Source: Pegea sp. RAD2-039 (Eukaryota; Chordata; Thaliacea; Salpida; Salpidae). From it: 64,000 nt of DNA. A program made the translations under genes and the position numbers. How positions within the stretch are numbered: the stretch's first letter is position 1; the number at the start of each line of letters is the position of its first letter. This document shows positions 36,390-48,429 of this stretch, in pieces. Below the pieces are notes generated by a model. That model did no database searches and was not told where the DNA came from. It saw only the letters and a program-made list of their open reading frames with translations. The stretch is taken from the NCBI GenBank assembly GCA_034620365.1, contig JAQGEQ010000214.1, positions 1-64,000 on the forward strand, in the 5' to 3' direction.

Positions 36390-36830
36390 TCTAAGAGCTT
36401 ACTGAATAAAGTGTTCCTTCTTATAGCCGAAGAAGTTCTTTCCGAAATCCTGTGCGGGTTTAGAAGAATTATTGACATTGTGTGATATCAGAAGAATATT
36501 CTAAAGACTCACGCTTGTACAGCACTTCACCCAAAATTGCTTTGCATGGTGAACTATCATTTGTCTCAAAGACTTGCTGCGGATCATTCATATGGAGAAG
36601 AACCTCTACCTAGGAGTCAACATCTTTCGTGAGCCAAAGCTATTACTGCAGGTAAAAGATGATAAGGATCCAATGTCACCCATGTATTTGTCACACCTCT
36701 TTAAGAGATGCAGCCCTGGGTGCCACTCGCTGATGGTTTGTTTAGTTAAGAACGTGCTTACCACAAAGACAACAAACCACACGAAGCTAAATATTTTAAT
36801 TTTCAGATATTATTTTGTGGTTTAAAATTG
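36390..36830 (+). mobile_element. LINE reverse-transcriptase fragment
   Basis: The frame at about 36395-36465 reads LNKVFLLIAEEVLSEILCGF, matching the RT block LNRLxxxIAEEVLPESQCGFR of the same broad LINE group as the copy at 9.5 kb. The open frame at 36574-36825 then shows VKDDKDPMSPM and PGCHSLMVCL, which resembles the block leading to VTNGVKQGCVLAPTLF. Heavily diverged, no 5' or 3' end seen. Confidence 0.6.
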
Positions 36831-37138
36831 TTTTTAGTGGTTATTAAAAAGTTTAATTTCAAATAGTTCACTTGCTTCTAAAACATTACTTTTGTAGACC
36901 TCATTTTAGACAAAATGTTTGATTTTCGGAGAACTTAAAAAATTTCAAAAATTATACCGAACTTTTAAACTATTTGTTCTAATTATCTTCTTAATTGTTT
37001 TAAACAATTTATATTGAAATTGTTTTTGTATTTCTGACTATTTAAACAATTAAGTTTAATAGTCCTGTGAGTTTAAGTAAAAACAGTTTCTTGATTGAAT
37101 TCAATTTTTTTTAATTTTCGATTATACAAGTCATACAA

Positions 37139-37345
37139 GTTTCACTTTAATCAAAAACCCAGTGTAATTCAAGAAATTATCTATTTAAATTATATTTCTC
37201 AAACTAGTTTCAAGCATACTTCAAAATTAAACTTTGATCTTTTTTAATTAAATTCAAATTGACTTACATGAAAGTTTCCATAAATCATTTAGATAGTGAT
37301 CAGATTTCTGTTAAGTAATTACAAGATTATTAAATTAAAGTTTTT
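37139..37345 (-). repeat. Inverted stray copy of a kelch-gene exon and flanking introns
   Basis: The reverse complement of this segment is nearly identical to 45505-45732, which contains exon 3 of the kelch gene (SDHYLNDLWKLS) with its acceptor and donor. Homology stops abruptly at GTGAAA on one side, at the first bases of kelch exon 4, and fades in the A/T-rich intron on the other. The copied exon here is 8 kb away, on the other strand and without neighbours, so it is not part of a working gene. Confidence 0.85.
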
Positions 37346-38725
37346 TGAATCACTTCAGAGGCAAACGTCTTTTGAAAGAAAAAAATTGTTTTAATAACTC
37401 TCTTGTTTTTTGTATTTTTTTTAGCGGAGTAATTCTTCTGATTTTGCGATTTCTTTTATTGAAAAATTTTCTTTGCAAGCGTCTCGCTGATCTGTCGGTA
37501 TATAAGTAATAAAGTTTGTAGAAATGTATTATTCGGAATTTGGTTTATAAATATAAGCCTTTTTTATTGAGCCAATGTTACCTTAATCTTATAAACTTAT
37601 AATAATTACTGAGTTTTTTGTCGTTGTTTATTCTCTCTTAAGAGTTATAAGCATAGCCATTTTGACTTTTAAAATTTCCTGACTAATAAAACCAAGTATT
37701 ATTTCAAAAAAAAGTTATACAAATAATCATAAGTTCTAAAACTAATAAAATCTTTTTATTTTTTCAATAATCTAATGATAATTTCAATAGAATAACACTA
37801 TATAGTTTATAAGAGCATACACGTTTTATATAAAGTTTCTTAGAAAATTGTATGGTAAACGGTAAGTTTAACTAAATTATGTTTGGTTTTATCTTATGAT
37901 AATTAAAAACATTTTGTATTAAAGTTTATCTACGCATACAGTTGCTTACGAAAGTTTCAAAGTTTTAGTCTTAATAAATAAATAAAAGTTATTTAATAGA
38001 AGCAACTAATTTATCAAACGATGTAATTTTCAACAACGAGCCTCAAATAATGCTTTCTAGGCTTTACAGGCTTTGTTTTTAGTGGGTGATATTCATCACT
38101 GTTTACCTTAAAACAGTTTTTCCGGTTTTTATGCATCAAATCTAATAAAATGCAAAAAAAATTTTGATTTTTAAAATTTGGTTCTTTTTTTGATGGTTTG
38201 AGCAAGTTTTTATCAGAATTAAAATTTATCCTGTCATTAAAACTGTTTTAAAAAGATATATTTATATGATTAATCTAGCAGAAATACTTTTATCCATTAG
38301 TATTTTACAAAGATTTATTTAAATAGTAAAAATTAATTAACTAAAATGTAATTTTTATAAATTTGTTTTTTCTTATAACTTTAAAAACTATGAATAATTT
38401 TGCAGTACATTTTTTAATTTTGTTTTTTCATACTTTAATATAAGTAGTTATTTAGTTTAAAATTTATTCATTTTTTTTATTGGTTTATACATCATTTTAT
38501 TTATTTTTATTCAAATATTTAAAACTTTATTTTCGTTTATTTGTATATCTAATTTACTTTATTTATTAAAACTTTTAAACTAACTTATATTTATGCATTA
38601 CTTTATAAAATTAAATATTTGTAATTTTAGGAAAATAGCTTAATTAAGTTTAAGATATTTCTTTTATTAAACTTTTGTTTAGTTTTTGCAGAACCTTTAA
38701 AATAATTTGTTTTTAATTGTTGAAA
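37346..38725. other. AT-rich upstream region of the cotransporter gene
   Basis: No coding potential. A strong acceptor-like signal (pyrimidine-rich tract then TTTTTGCAG) ends at 38691, 34 nt before the ATG of the next gene. No TATA or CpG-rich promoter was apparent. Confidence 0.5.
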
Positions 38726-41700
38726 ATGGAAATTGTTGATAAGAATCAATCTCCATCAGACGATGAAAAACGCCCTGTGTCCCCTGATTCTCAAACTGAA
38801 ACATCCAAACTTGTCAAAAAAACTACAACCTTTTCACCAGAAGTGATAGAAGTTGCTCCTAGCTATGAGCCATTAAATGATGATACTTGTATTGATATTG
38901 ATCCTCCTGGTCGTTTTAATGTGAAAACTGTTGGGTTACAATCTCCAACAACCCCATCTTCTCCATCTCATGACACAATCACTTCTAACCAAATGACAAC
39001 TGATTTTTTACAACCAAATAGTGTCTACTATCGATTAACTGATCCAGTCCCAAGACCTCCAATTCACTCAGTGGATGGTTACAAGCAAACTGATCCTAAT
39101 TTTAGAGATGATTTGATAGAATCCAAACCAACAAATCCTTTGAAATTTGGTTGGATTGTTGGTGTGTTAGTGAGATGTGTTTTAAATATTTGGGGTGTAA
39201 TGCTTTTTCTAAGATTATCTTACATTGTTGGTCAAGCTGGTGTTGGATACACTTTGTTGATAATTTTACTTTCTTCGTTGGTTACATTGTTAACAACCTC
39301 CTCAATGTCTGCTATTTGCACTAATGGCCAGGTTAGGGGCGGTGGTGCTTATTACCTGATATCTCGAAGTCTTGGTCCTGAATTTGGTGGTGCAATTGGT
39401 TTGATTTTCTCTTTAGCTAATGCTGTAGCAGTGGCTATGTATATTGTTGGTTTTTCTGAGACAGTTGTTGATTTGATGAAAGAAAACGGTGTAACTATAT
39501 TTGGAAATACTGTTCATGACACGAGACTTATTGGGGCAATTACTTTATTGTTACTTTTAGGTATAACTCAGCTAGGTATGGCTTGGGAATCTAAAACTCA
39601 ATTAGTTTTGTTGGTCATCTTAATTATTTCAATCGTCAATTTTTTGATTGGAACTTTTCTACCACCAACTAAACATGATCAATCTATGGGATTTTTTGGT
39701 TATAATACTGGCTTACTACAGGAAAACTTTGGGCCAAATTATAGAAATGGTGAAAGCTTTTTTTCGTTATTTTCAATATTTTTTCCTGCTGCAACTGGAA
39801 TTTTAGCTGGTTGTAATATCTCTGGTGATTTAAAAGATGCTCAAACCGCTATTCCAAAAGGAACTTTTTTGGCCATTTTAATAACATCTATAACTTATGG
39901 TTTTGTTGCCATAATACTTGGAGCTGTCGAAGTGCGTGATGCTTCTGGTGATATTGCTGACTTTATAGGAATAGGTAACCCAATTCTTGCTAATTGCTCT
40001 TCAACTGCTTGTTCACTTGGTTGGCTGTATGAAAAACCTGCAAACTGCTCCTTATCACCTTTAGCTACAAACAAATGTTTTCAAGGAGGCTTATTTAATG
40101 ATTATCAGGCAATGCAGAAGATTAGTGCAGTCTCTCAAATAATTGTTGCTGGTATATTTGCTGCTACACTATCATCAGCACTTGCAAGTTTAGTAAGTGC
40201 TCCAAAAATCTTCCAAGCTGTTTGTAAAGATAAAATATTTCCAGCTATTTCTTGGTTTGGTGTAGGTGCTAAGAAATCTGATGAACCTCAACGAGCCTAC
40301 TTACTTGCCTTTTTTATATCTCTCGGCTTTGTTTTGATTGGAGAGCTTAATGTAATCGCGCCAATCATTTCTAACTTCTTTTTAGCTTCTTACACTCTCA
40401 TTAATTATTCCTGCTTCTCATCGTCCTTGTCCAATTCTCCTGGTTGGAGACCAGCTTACAGATATTATAATATGTGGTTGTCTTTATTCGGTGCTTTTGT
40501 CTGTTGTGCAATCATGTTTGTTATTAAGTGGTGGGCTGCTTTGATAACTATTGTTATTGTCGTAATTGTTTACAAATATGTAGATGTTAAAAAACCCAAT
40601 ATTAATTGGGGTTCTTCCACCCAAGCTATCGTTTATACACAAGCTCTTAATCAAGTTCTTAAGCTGAATTCTGTTGAAGATCATGTCAGAAATTTCCGCC
40701 CTCAACTTTTGGTCCTTACAGGATGTCCAAGTCATCGACCAGCTTTAATACATGTGGCTTCAAGTATGACTAAAAATTCCTCTTTGATGGTATGTGGGAG
40801 TGTAACAGTAGGTGGGGGAAAGTACCCGTTTGAAGAAATTAAGGAGCAACAAGAATGGTTAAATCAACAAAAAGTGAAAGCATTTTACACTTGTGTGTCT
40901 TCTTCATCACTAAAAACTGGAATTCAATCTTTGATGGAATCTGTTGGACTTGGCAAGATGAAATCAAATACTTTATTGATTGGTTTTAAAACCAATTGGC
41001 AATCATTTTCAAATGAAGAACTTGCTGAATATTGTGGCATCATCAAAAATGCTTTTGATATGAAGTTTGGAGTTCTTATACTTCGTATGAAAAGTGGTTT
41101 GGATATTTCCGAATATCTTGAAGATAGAAAAGAACTTATGGGCCAATCAAAGAATGTTGTAACTACAGCCTTCAAAAACACAATCGCTGAAGCTGCTAAT
41201 GGCGATGCAACTTTTTCAGCAGAACAACAACAAGTTCGCGTAAACGTGAACAACGAAAGTCCGAATATGCGTGATCTATCTCAATTAGATGTTGCTAAAG
41301 TTCAAGCTTCAACTCAATTACAATCGAAACCAGAAAAAGGAAAAACCATCGATGTTTGGTGGTTGACTGAAGATGGTGGTCTTACAGTGTTGCTTCCTCA
41401 TATTATTTCAAACAGGCAGCAATGGTGTGGTTGTAAACTTCGAATTTTTACAATTAGATCAGATAAATCGAATGAAAATGATTATTCAATGGCAAGATTA
41501 ATGAGCAAGTTTCGGATTGATTGTGAAGACATCACTATTATTGATGATATAAAAAGTCCACCAAGTGAAGATTCTGTAAATAATTTCTATAATCTTATCC
41601 AATCATATAGACAAACAGATGGTGTAAATGATTCAAGCAAAGAGTCAGGATTTATAACGGACGGTGAATTAGAAAAGAAGAAGAACAAAACTTTGAGACA

Positions 41701-41890
41701 TATAAGATTACAAGAACTTTTACAAAAGCATTCTAAAGATGCAGCTCTGATTTTCATAACTTTACCCTTACCTAAAGATATTCGATCCCCAGCTTTGTAT
41801 CTTGCTTGGTTAGATGAGATAACTAAGAACTTACCACCAATTGTATTGATTCGTGGTAACCAGACGAGTGTCCTTACTTTTTACTCTTAG
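38726..41890 (+). CDS. Cation-chloride cotransporter, NKCC type (SLC12 family)
   Basis: One uninterrupted exon of 1054 residues, beginning at ATG 38726 (MEIVDKNQ). The cytosolic N-terminus (about 1-140) holds RFNV at 63-66, a match to the RFx[V/I] docking motif for the SPAK/OSR1 kinases that activate NKCCs, within an acidic Ser/Thr/Pro-rich stretch. The transporter core (about 141-600) has twelve predicted membrane helices and hallmark blocks: FGWIVGVLVRCVLNIWGVML, RGGGAYYLISRSLGPEFGGA, FFPAATGILAGCNISGDL, SSALASLVSAPKIFQ, NVIAPIISNFFLASY. A Cys/Asn-rich extracellular loop with likely glycosylation sites lies between helices 7 and 8. The C-terminal domain keeps FRPQLLVLTGCPSHRPALIH and ends LIRGNQTSVLTFYS. 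Expected role: electroneutral Na, K, Cl uptake at the plasma membrane. NKCC rather than KCC by sequence, but NKCC1/NKCC2/NCC cannot be separated. Shorter N-terminus than human NKCC1. Lack of introns is unusual for this family. Confidence 0.96.
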   Translation: MEIVDKNQSPSDDEKRPVSPDSQTETSKLVKKTTTFSPEVIEVAPSYEPLNDDTCIDIDPPGRFNVKTVGLQSPTTPSSPSHDTITSNQMTTDFLQPNSVYYRLTDPVPRPPIHSVDGYKQTDPNFRDDLIESKPTNPLKFGWIVGVLVRCVLNIWGVMLFLRLSYIVGQAGVGYTLLIILLSSLVTLLTTSSMSAICTNGQVRGGGAYYLISRSLGPEFGGAIGLIFSLANAVAVAMYIVGFSETVVDLMKENGVTIFGNTVHDTRLIGAITLLLLLGITQLGMAWESKTQLVLLVILIISIVNFLIGTFLPPTKHDQSMGFFGYNTGLLQENFGPNYRNGESFFSLFSIFFPAATGILAGCNISGDLKDAQTAIPKGTFLAILITSITYGFVAIILGAVEVRDASGDIADFIGIGNPILANCSSTACSLGWLYEKPANCSLSPLATNKCFQGGLFNDYQAMQKISAVSQIIVAGIFAATLSSALASLVSAPKIFQAVCKDKIFPAISWFGVGAKKSDEPQRAYLLAFFISLGFVLIGELNVIAPIISNFFLASYTLINYSCFSSSLSNSPGWRPAYRYYNMWLSLFGAFVCCAIMFVIKWWAALITIVIVVIVYKYVDVKKPNINWGSSTQAIVYTQALNQVLKLNSVEDHVRNFRPQLLVLTGCPSHRPALIHVASSMTKNSSLMVCGSVTVGGGKYPFEEIKEQQEWLNQQKVKAFYTCVSSSSLKTGIQSLMESVGLGKMKSNTLLIGFKTNWQSFSNEELAEYCGIIKNAFDMKFGVLILRMKSGLDISEYLEDRKELMGQSKNVVTTAFKNTIAEAANGDATFSAEQQQVRVNVNNESPNMRDLSQLDVAKVQASTQLQSKPEKGKTIDVWWLTEDGGLTVLLPHIISNRQQWCGCKLRIFTIRSDKSNENDYSMARLMSKFRIDCEDITIIDDIKSPPSEDSVNNFYNLIQSYRQTDGVNDSSKESGFITDGELEKKKNKTLRHIRLQELLQKHSKDAALIFITLPLPKDIRSPALYLAWLDEITKNLPPIVLIRGNQTSVLTFYS

Positions 41891-42350
41891 TAGATAGGAC
41901 CAATAGAGTAGTAAATGTAAATATGGTTTATCAACTTTGTGTAACTGGTAGTTTTCTAAATCCTTTTCGTTTAAAGTTTATGTAGCTTTGATAGTAACAA
42001 ATTATTAAAAACCTTCCTAACATGATTTCAGTGAAATCTTTTTATTATTCGGGAGTCGCTTTTTTATTTTTGTATAATTTTATCAAATCTGCTTTCTACT
42101 AACACGTGCTATCTCATTTTAGATTCGTTCTCTATTTTCTATCACAGGTAGATTTTTTCCAACTTTTTATCTTCATAACTTTTATGCTATAAACATTTTA
42201 CTTTTAGCATTCTATATCTACAACTTTCCTCTTAAATATTATAATATATTTTTTTAACTGATTCTCAATTATGTTTATATCTGAATATTTAATTAATTTC
42301 TTCGCTTTCTAACATTTTCTACTTCTGTCCTAGTTTTTACACTGGTAATA
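41891..42350. other. 460-bp intergenic gap between cotransporter and V-ATPase gene
   Basis: AT-rich, no AATAAA close to the cotransporter stop. A TCTGTCCTAG acceptor-like signal ends at 42333, 17 nt before the next ATG. Confidence 0.45.
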
Positions 42351-43589
42351 ATGGCAACATCTTATGCTAAGTCAGCTGTTTATATATCTATAGTGGCTGT
42401 TTTTTCACTTATTGGAACTAGTTTAGGTAATTATAAAGTGTTATTTGAAAAGTATTTCATCAACTTATTCTTCATTTTGAATACTCAGGTTTATATCTTC
42501 TGTTCACTGGACAAAGTTTTAGGTTTGACGTGGGTTGGTTTCTCACTGAGGTATCTCCACATGCTTTTGCCTGTGTAGGTATCGGTCTGGCGATGGCTTT
42601 TTCCGTTATTGGGGCGGCCAGGTGAATATCCCTTGCTCAATTTCTATCTAATTGATTTCTTATCTTATTTTAAAAACATCTTTTATAAATTTGGTTATTT
42701 TTTAGTGGAATTTACACTACAGGATCTTCTATTATGGGAGCTGGCATCATGACTCCTAGAATATATTCGAAAAATTTGGTAATTAACTTAAATAGCAACT
42801 TTTCAAACTTTGTCAACAAAATCAAAGTTTTGTAAATTCATCAAATTTTTATCAAACATAAAAGCTTTTCTGTTATTGTTATATTTTGTTGTTACTGATT
42901 ATAATCGATTTCAAAACATTTATTTTTCAGCTTTTTATGTTTATACGAACAATCTTTTAAAAGTTGTTATTTTAAATATTTTTCAATTTCTACAATTTCA
43001 AGCTAAAATTCAATTTCTGTAAAATTCTAAACTTAATTTTCTTAATAAATATAAATTTTTTGGACTTATTAAGTTTTGATGTCATATTTATCCAGGTCAG
43101 TATCATTTTTTGTGAAGCTGTAGCTATTTATGGAATTATTGTCGCTATTGTCATGTCTAATTCACTTGTAAACTACAACAGTGATCTTCTAAGCGAGAAA
43201 GAGATGGCAAGAAATTACCTTTCAGGTAAACCAACATTCAAATCTCATTAAAAAGTTCCTTTAAATCATTTGCTGGTAGACAAAATCGATAAATGTCAAA
43301 CTTTTTAGGATTTAAAATATTTGGAGCTGGCTTAACTACTGGATTGTCTAATTTCGCTTGTGGCTTGTGTGTTGGTATTGTTGGAAGTGGTGCCGCCTTG
43401 TCAGATGCTGCTAACCAGAACTTATTTGTCAAGGTCACACGAAGTAGTTTCATTTTGTTTCTATCTAAAGTTATTTTCTAACAGGTTTTGATTGTGGAAA
43501 TTTTTGGGACTGCTATTGGTCTGTTTGGAATTATTGTGGCTTTTTTGATGAGTGCAAATGCAGCTATGACTGCTGGTGGCGGACAATAA
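42351..43589 (+). CDS. ATP6V0B: V-type proton ATPase proteolipid subunit c'' (V0 sector)
   Basis: Six exons: 42351-42426, 42489-42621, 42706-42778, 43096-43225, 43309-43433, 43485-43589; 213 residues. Matches subunit c'' (yeast Vma16) throughout: [112 protein letters not shown]. The proton-carrying membrane glutamate is E101 (FCEAVAIYG), with the second helix-hairpin Glu at E184. The c'' subunit sits in the rotating ring that moves protons into endosomes, lysosomes and secretory vesicles. Five hydrophobic segments, the first being the extra N-terminal one typical of c''. The GTATCT inside exon 2 (42551) looks like a donor but reading through it keeps the conserved sequence. Confidence 0.96.
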
Positions 43590-44719
43590 TTTGTGGTGAC
43601 AGGAACTAAATTTAATTTGTTGCAATAATTACAAATATATTTCTTGGACGCATGCTAGAAAACTTTTCTTCTTTTCATTCATTCTATGATATTCAGAACA
43701 ATTGATCTTGTTCAAATTACTTTTTTTAATTAAATTGAATCTAAATTTTCTTGAAATGTTCGTCGAATTGAGTTTTATAGTCTCACATTTGATCAGTAAA
43801 CTTTGTGATGACTGATAATATCAACAAAGTTATTTTTGATGTTAATAAAACCTCTTCGTGTTAGATATTTGTTTACAAGTTTTGAAATTATCTGAAAAAG
43901 GCCTCTAACCTTTGTATTTCATCGTCGACCACATCTCAACATTATTTTGTAACTTTTCACAACTTTATCAGTTTAGTTTTGATAAATATCAAAACTGAAG
44001 AGCATAGTCCATTATATATACAGAAAAACTTAACCAAAACAGCAAAGTTCTTTTGACCTTAAATATCAATTTATCAATACATCATCTGATTGTCAACAAT
44101 AAATAGTTTATTGAACATCAAAATATTTCTTTTAAATAATTGCTCTTATTTGTTTAGAAGCTGGTTTTCAATTTCTTTGTCTATCTAACTCAGCATTTTA
44201 TGAATTTTGCAAACATAAAACAAAAGTTATTTTCATGATTTAGCTAAATATGAAGTTTAGTTAAACAAATTTACATCATCACCATAAGTGAGATAAAAAG
44301 CTGAATCTGGTGAAGTTTGAAGCAAAAATTTAGTTTAATTGAGAAGTTAACTTCTCAAAATTTAAATTAGAAATATATTTCTAAAAGTTACTAGAGTTTT
44401 AGTGGTTGGAAAATTGAAGGCTACTAAATAAACTTCTTAAATAATTATTAATATTATCTCTGCTTCAAAACAACTTTTGAAATTTGAAATATTTCAGCTT
44501 CAGTCTCATATATTGTTAAAAAGTCGATGAAGAATTTCCAAAACAGAATTTTGCTTCTAAAAATCACCATAAAATTTGTACTTTGCAAAAAAAAGTTTCT
44601 TTTTTAAAGAAAGTATCTCGATACTTGATAACAAAAGGTCTGAAGTGGACTTCAACATCATTTGAAACAGGCAAAGATTTCGAATTTGACCAGTTTGTTT
44701 TTACTCTGATTTAAATCAA
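43590..44719. other. Intergenic DNA, no gene seen
   Basis: AT-rich. An acceptor-like GACCAG ends at 44693, 26 nt before the kelch-gene ATG. Confidence 0.45.
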
Positions 44720-47700
44720 ATGGAAAAGATCAGTTGCGAATGGAAAGAAGTTTTGGTGAAAGAGGGACCACCAAACAGTCGGTCAGTCTCAGTTAATTTG
44801 ATTAAAAGAAGATTTATTTTAACTAATAAAAGAGTTTTTATGAAAATTTAGAAATGATTTTGTAGATATTTCAAAAGTTTTAATAAAGATTTGAGATTTC
44901 CCGAATTTGATTAAAATATTAATTACAAAATAAATTGTAATTTCAGAACAGGACATTCGATAGTCAAATCAAAAGATGTGGTTTACTTATTTGGAGGATT
45001 TCAAACAAAAAGTCCTCCTGATAAAATTGAAGTTAGTTAAAAGTAAATCTGCAGATTTTTACCGCCTCAGGTTATATTTATCTATAAAATTTCTCAAATT
45101 TCGGAATTTATGCTAAAAATATCTGAATAAAAATTTATATCAAAAGTGAAATATTTTCAGAAATTCCTTGTTCGCGCAAAAACAAATATTTTAGTCAAAA
45201 AGCTTTCTCAATAAATAAAAAATCCGCAGCTCGACCAAAATATTTATCCTAAAAACTATTTTCATTTTTAATAACAAGCTTACAATAAAATTGCAACAGC
45301 TGATAATACCTAATATTGTCAATTGAATATAACTGATTAAAACTAAAAGTTTATCAAATTTCTATAAATATAATTTGTTAATTCCAAAATTGTTTTTATT
45401 ATTTTTTTAAGATAATTAATTTATAAATTTCGTTTTAATTAAAATTATCAGCAAAAGCTGATATGTGAAGCTATAAAGAAATTGCTTTCTTCTCAAGTGA
45501 TTTACAAAAACTTTAATTTAATAATCTTGTAATTACTTAACAGAAATCTGATCACTATCTAAATGATTTATGGAAACTTTCATGTAAGTCAATTTGAATT
45601 TAATTAAAAAAGATCAAAGTTTAATTTTGAAGTATGCTTGAAACTAGTTTGAGAAATATAATTTGAATAAATAATTTCTTCAAGCAACAATTAATTAAAT
45701 TAAAACTGGGTTTTTGATTAAAGTGAAAGATCTCGAATTCAAATGGACACAATACCAATACACTGATGAAGAACCAATACCTCGTGAAGCTCATGTAATC
45801 ATGTAAGTTGACTTTAAATCGAACAACTTTATCAAATGGAGTTTTACAGATTAGATGGTAAATGTATTTATATATTTGGAGGACGGAATGATTCAAACAG
45901 TCGATACTGCTTAACTGAAATTAATAAACTTTTAATTGGTTAGCAAACTGATGACTTTGACAAAAGTTAAAAGCTTTGAACGATTTAAGAGAAAATAATT
46001 AATTGATTTTATAGATGAAGATGATGTAAGCAGTTGTGAGAAAATACCTTCAAAAGGGCAACACCCAAAAGCTATTGGTTTCTCTGCAAATAAAGTTGGA
46101 AGAAAAGTTTTTACATTTGGCGGACTTATTTCTGGCCATCCAACAAATCATTTGTTTATGTTTAATTTAGGTAAAATCATACTTCTTATAAAAACTTATC
46201 CTAAATAAAAAAAAGAAAGAAAGTTATTTCACATGACTCGCATTTAGGTACAGAACTGAAACTGAATTTTCAATTCTTTTAACGATGAAAAATAATTTTA
46301 GAAACTTTGTAATCTCTTAGATGAGCTTTCATGGACCCCATTAAGAAGCCCGGAGATGAGAGCGAGATGTGATCATTCTTCTGTCGCAGTTGGAAGCAAC
46401 ATTTACATTTTTGGAGGAGCAAGTAGTGCAGATATTTTCTTCAACGATTTATGGAGATTTGATACAAGTGATCAGTCATCTTGTTGAAACCAACATTTGT
46501 ATAAGATGTTCTGGAATAGATCAAATGATTTGGGAAGAGATTATAGGAAGAGGTCTGAGTATGAGTCCCAGAGCTGGACATGTACTGCTTGCCCATCGAG
46601 ATAAAGATCTGTATCTTTTTGGAGGATTACAAAATGATCATCAACCAATAAACAGCTTCAATAAATTCAGTTTAAGTAATTTTATAAACAGTTAAAATCG
46701 TAAACATCGAAATTTCATAAATAATTCAGAAACATCCAAATGGAAACGAATGATTGTAGCAGGAAAGACACAACTCACAGAATCTCTTCATGGTCACTGC
46801 TCTTTTATACATCATAGTTGTTTATACTTTATCGGTGGAATTCAGCTTGCTGGTGAGGTCTGTATGTCAAAAATGACACTTTTGAAGTTGATAAACCCAT
46901 CAGAGCGACGGAATGTGTTTGAACATTACTCAAGCAAGGTAAAAGTCATCTAGCCACCAGAGATTTCTTACTTTTTTAACTAGTTAATTTTTTACAGTTT
47001 ACTGAGTCTGTTTTAAAACAAGAAATTGTTTTCACTCAAAACATTTATAAAGCTCAGAATGCGATAAGTGTGAAGATAGACGAATTTGTTTGCGATAAAA
47101 AGGTTGAAGTGCCTTCAATTGATTTATATCCAAAAAGATTTTTTAAGATTTAGTCTAAAGATAAATCGATTTAAGATTTAGTTTGTTGATAGAACATCAA
47201 ACTATTTTGAACTAACATTAAAAATCTTGTAAAAAGTGCCAAAAAGTCAATAAATATTTTCTATTTTTAGGACCAGTTGATGGATCTTTCACCAGAATCT
47301 ACAAACTCTTTGTCCAAAATAAAGCAGGGAAATGATCACTTGGCAATTTGCTCTCGAAAGATAGCTGATTGCCTACAACAACTTGAAGATGAAAAAAGCT
47401 GTTGGATGAAGTTAGTGAAAGTTGAAAGTAATTTGAAGTAACTAAATATCAAATTCAGATTATTAGAATCTCAAAGACAGAATGCAATTAAGCTTGTTGA
47501 ATATCATCAACAATCACTAGATAAAAGACGAGAGAATTATATGAAGGAACTGAAAGATGAGAAACAAAAGATAAATATTGAATGGGTTTGTTTGTAAATT
47601 AAGAAATGTTTTGTAATTTTACAAAATAGTCGAAATGATGAACTGCTGTAATTAAAATATTTTTATTAGGAGAAAGTTGCTGCTGAAAAGAAGAAATTAG

Positions 47701-47768
47701 ATGAAGAAAACAAAAAGTTAGAAGAAAAAATTATGAGCTTGGGAATTATTCTCGAACAGCTTTTGTAA
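44720..47768 (+). CDS. Kelch-repeat beta-propeller protein with C-terminal coiled coil
   Basis: Thirteen exons: 44720-44781, 44947-45031, 45544-45583, 45724-45802, 45850-45938, 46015-46170, 46321-46467, 46520-46675, 46730-46938, 46998-47102, 47271-47410, 47459-47585, 47670-47768; 497 residues, all phases consistent. Residues about 20-330 hold six kelch-type blades marked by FGG or IGG (VVYLFGGF, CIYIFGGR, KVFTFGGL, NIYIFGGA, DLYLFGGL, YFIGGI) and by NDLW (exons 3 and 7). Residues about 345-497 are charged and helical with heptad leucines (EENKKLEEKI). The arrangement resembles kelch/coiled-coil proteins of the Rab9-effector and LZTR/KLHDC kind, which act as protein scaffolds, but I cannot assign a specific ortholog. 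Tiny exon 3 (40 bp) has a stray inverted copy at 37139-37345. Two donors are GTTGAA/GTTAGT, weaker than consensus. Confidence 0.88.
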
Positions 47769-48429
47769 ACTTTACAAATTAATTCTAATTATCAAAATAT
47801 TTTCTCAGAATTTTTGTAAAAAGTGGAGATTTTAATACAATGTATTAAAATGATGAGCACATTTTTGTTTTCAGCATTTATAACCAACTTGGTAACTAGT
47901 AAATCTGAAACCGTATTTTGATGATGTTTAGTAATAAATAAATTTAAATTTTTGCAACAAATATTCAAATGTAAACGAGTTGGAATTGTAAATATATTTA
48001 TTTGATATTAGTTTGAAATTGGTTTTACTTATTAAAGATGAAAACAATAAATGATTTGGACTTCTAACTTTTACTTCAGCTATTATTGAAAGATTTTGAA
48101 AAGAGAAAACTTTTTAGTTCCATAAAATTATTTATGATATAAAAAACAAACCAGAAACTCGAACTTTCTTACTTTTTTTAAGTTGATTGGTTTTTCAATT
48201 TTGAACATTAATTTTATTTTCAAACAAATAGAAATTATTTAAGTTCCCATTGGAAAAAAAATGTAATTAAAAACAACAAAAATATTCAAAAATGTAAAAC
48301 TGGTTTATGAATTGGCAGCTTAGAATCCAGCCCACAAAGTTTGAACTTAAACTTTTTATCGTCAACAACCTGCATTTATTATTTCACGAATATCCTTGGT
48401 CCTAGACCTTGCCATTACCATATCATCTG
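47769..48429. other. Intergenic DNA, no gene seen
   Basis: AT-rich; AATAAA-like sites near 47933-47943 may serve the kelch gene. Nothing else recognised. Confidence 0.45.

Noticed and set aside
40484-41253. Minus-strand open frames within the cotransporter
   Set aside because: Shadows of the strongly coding plus-strand frame.
42549-42560. GAG/GTATCT as an intron donor in the V-ATPase gene
   Set aside because: Reading through gives [20 protein letters not shown], which matches subunit c'' in other animals, and the frame stays open.
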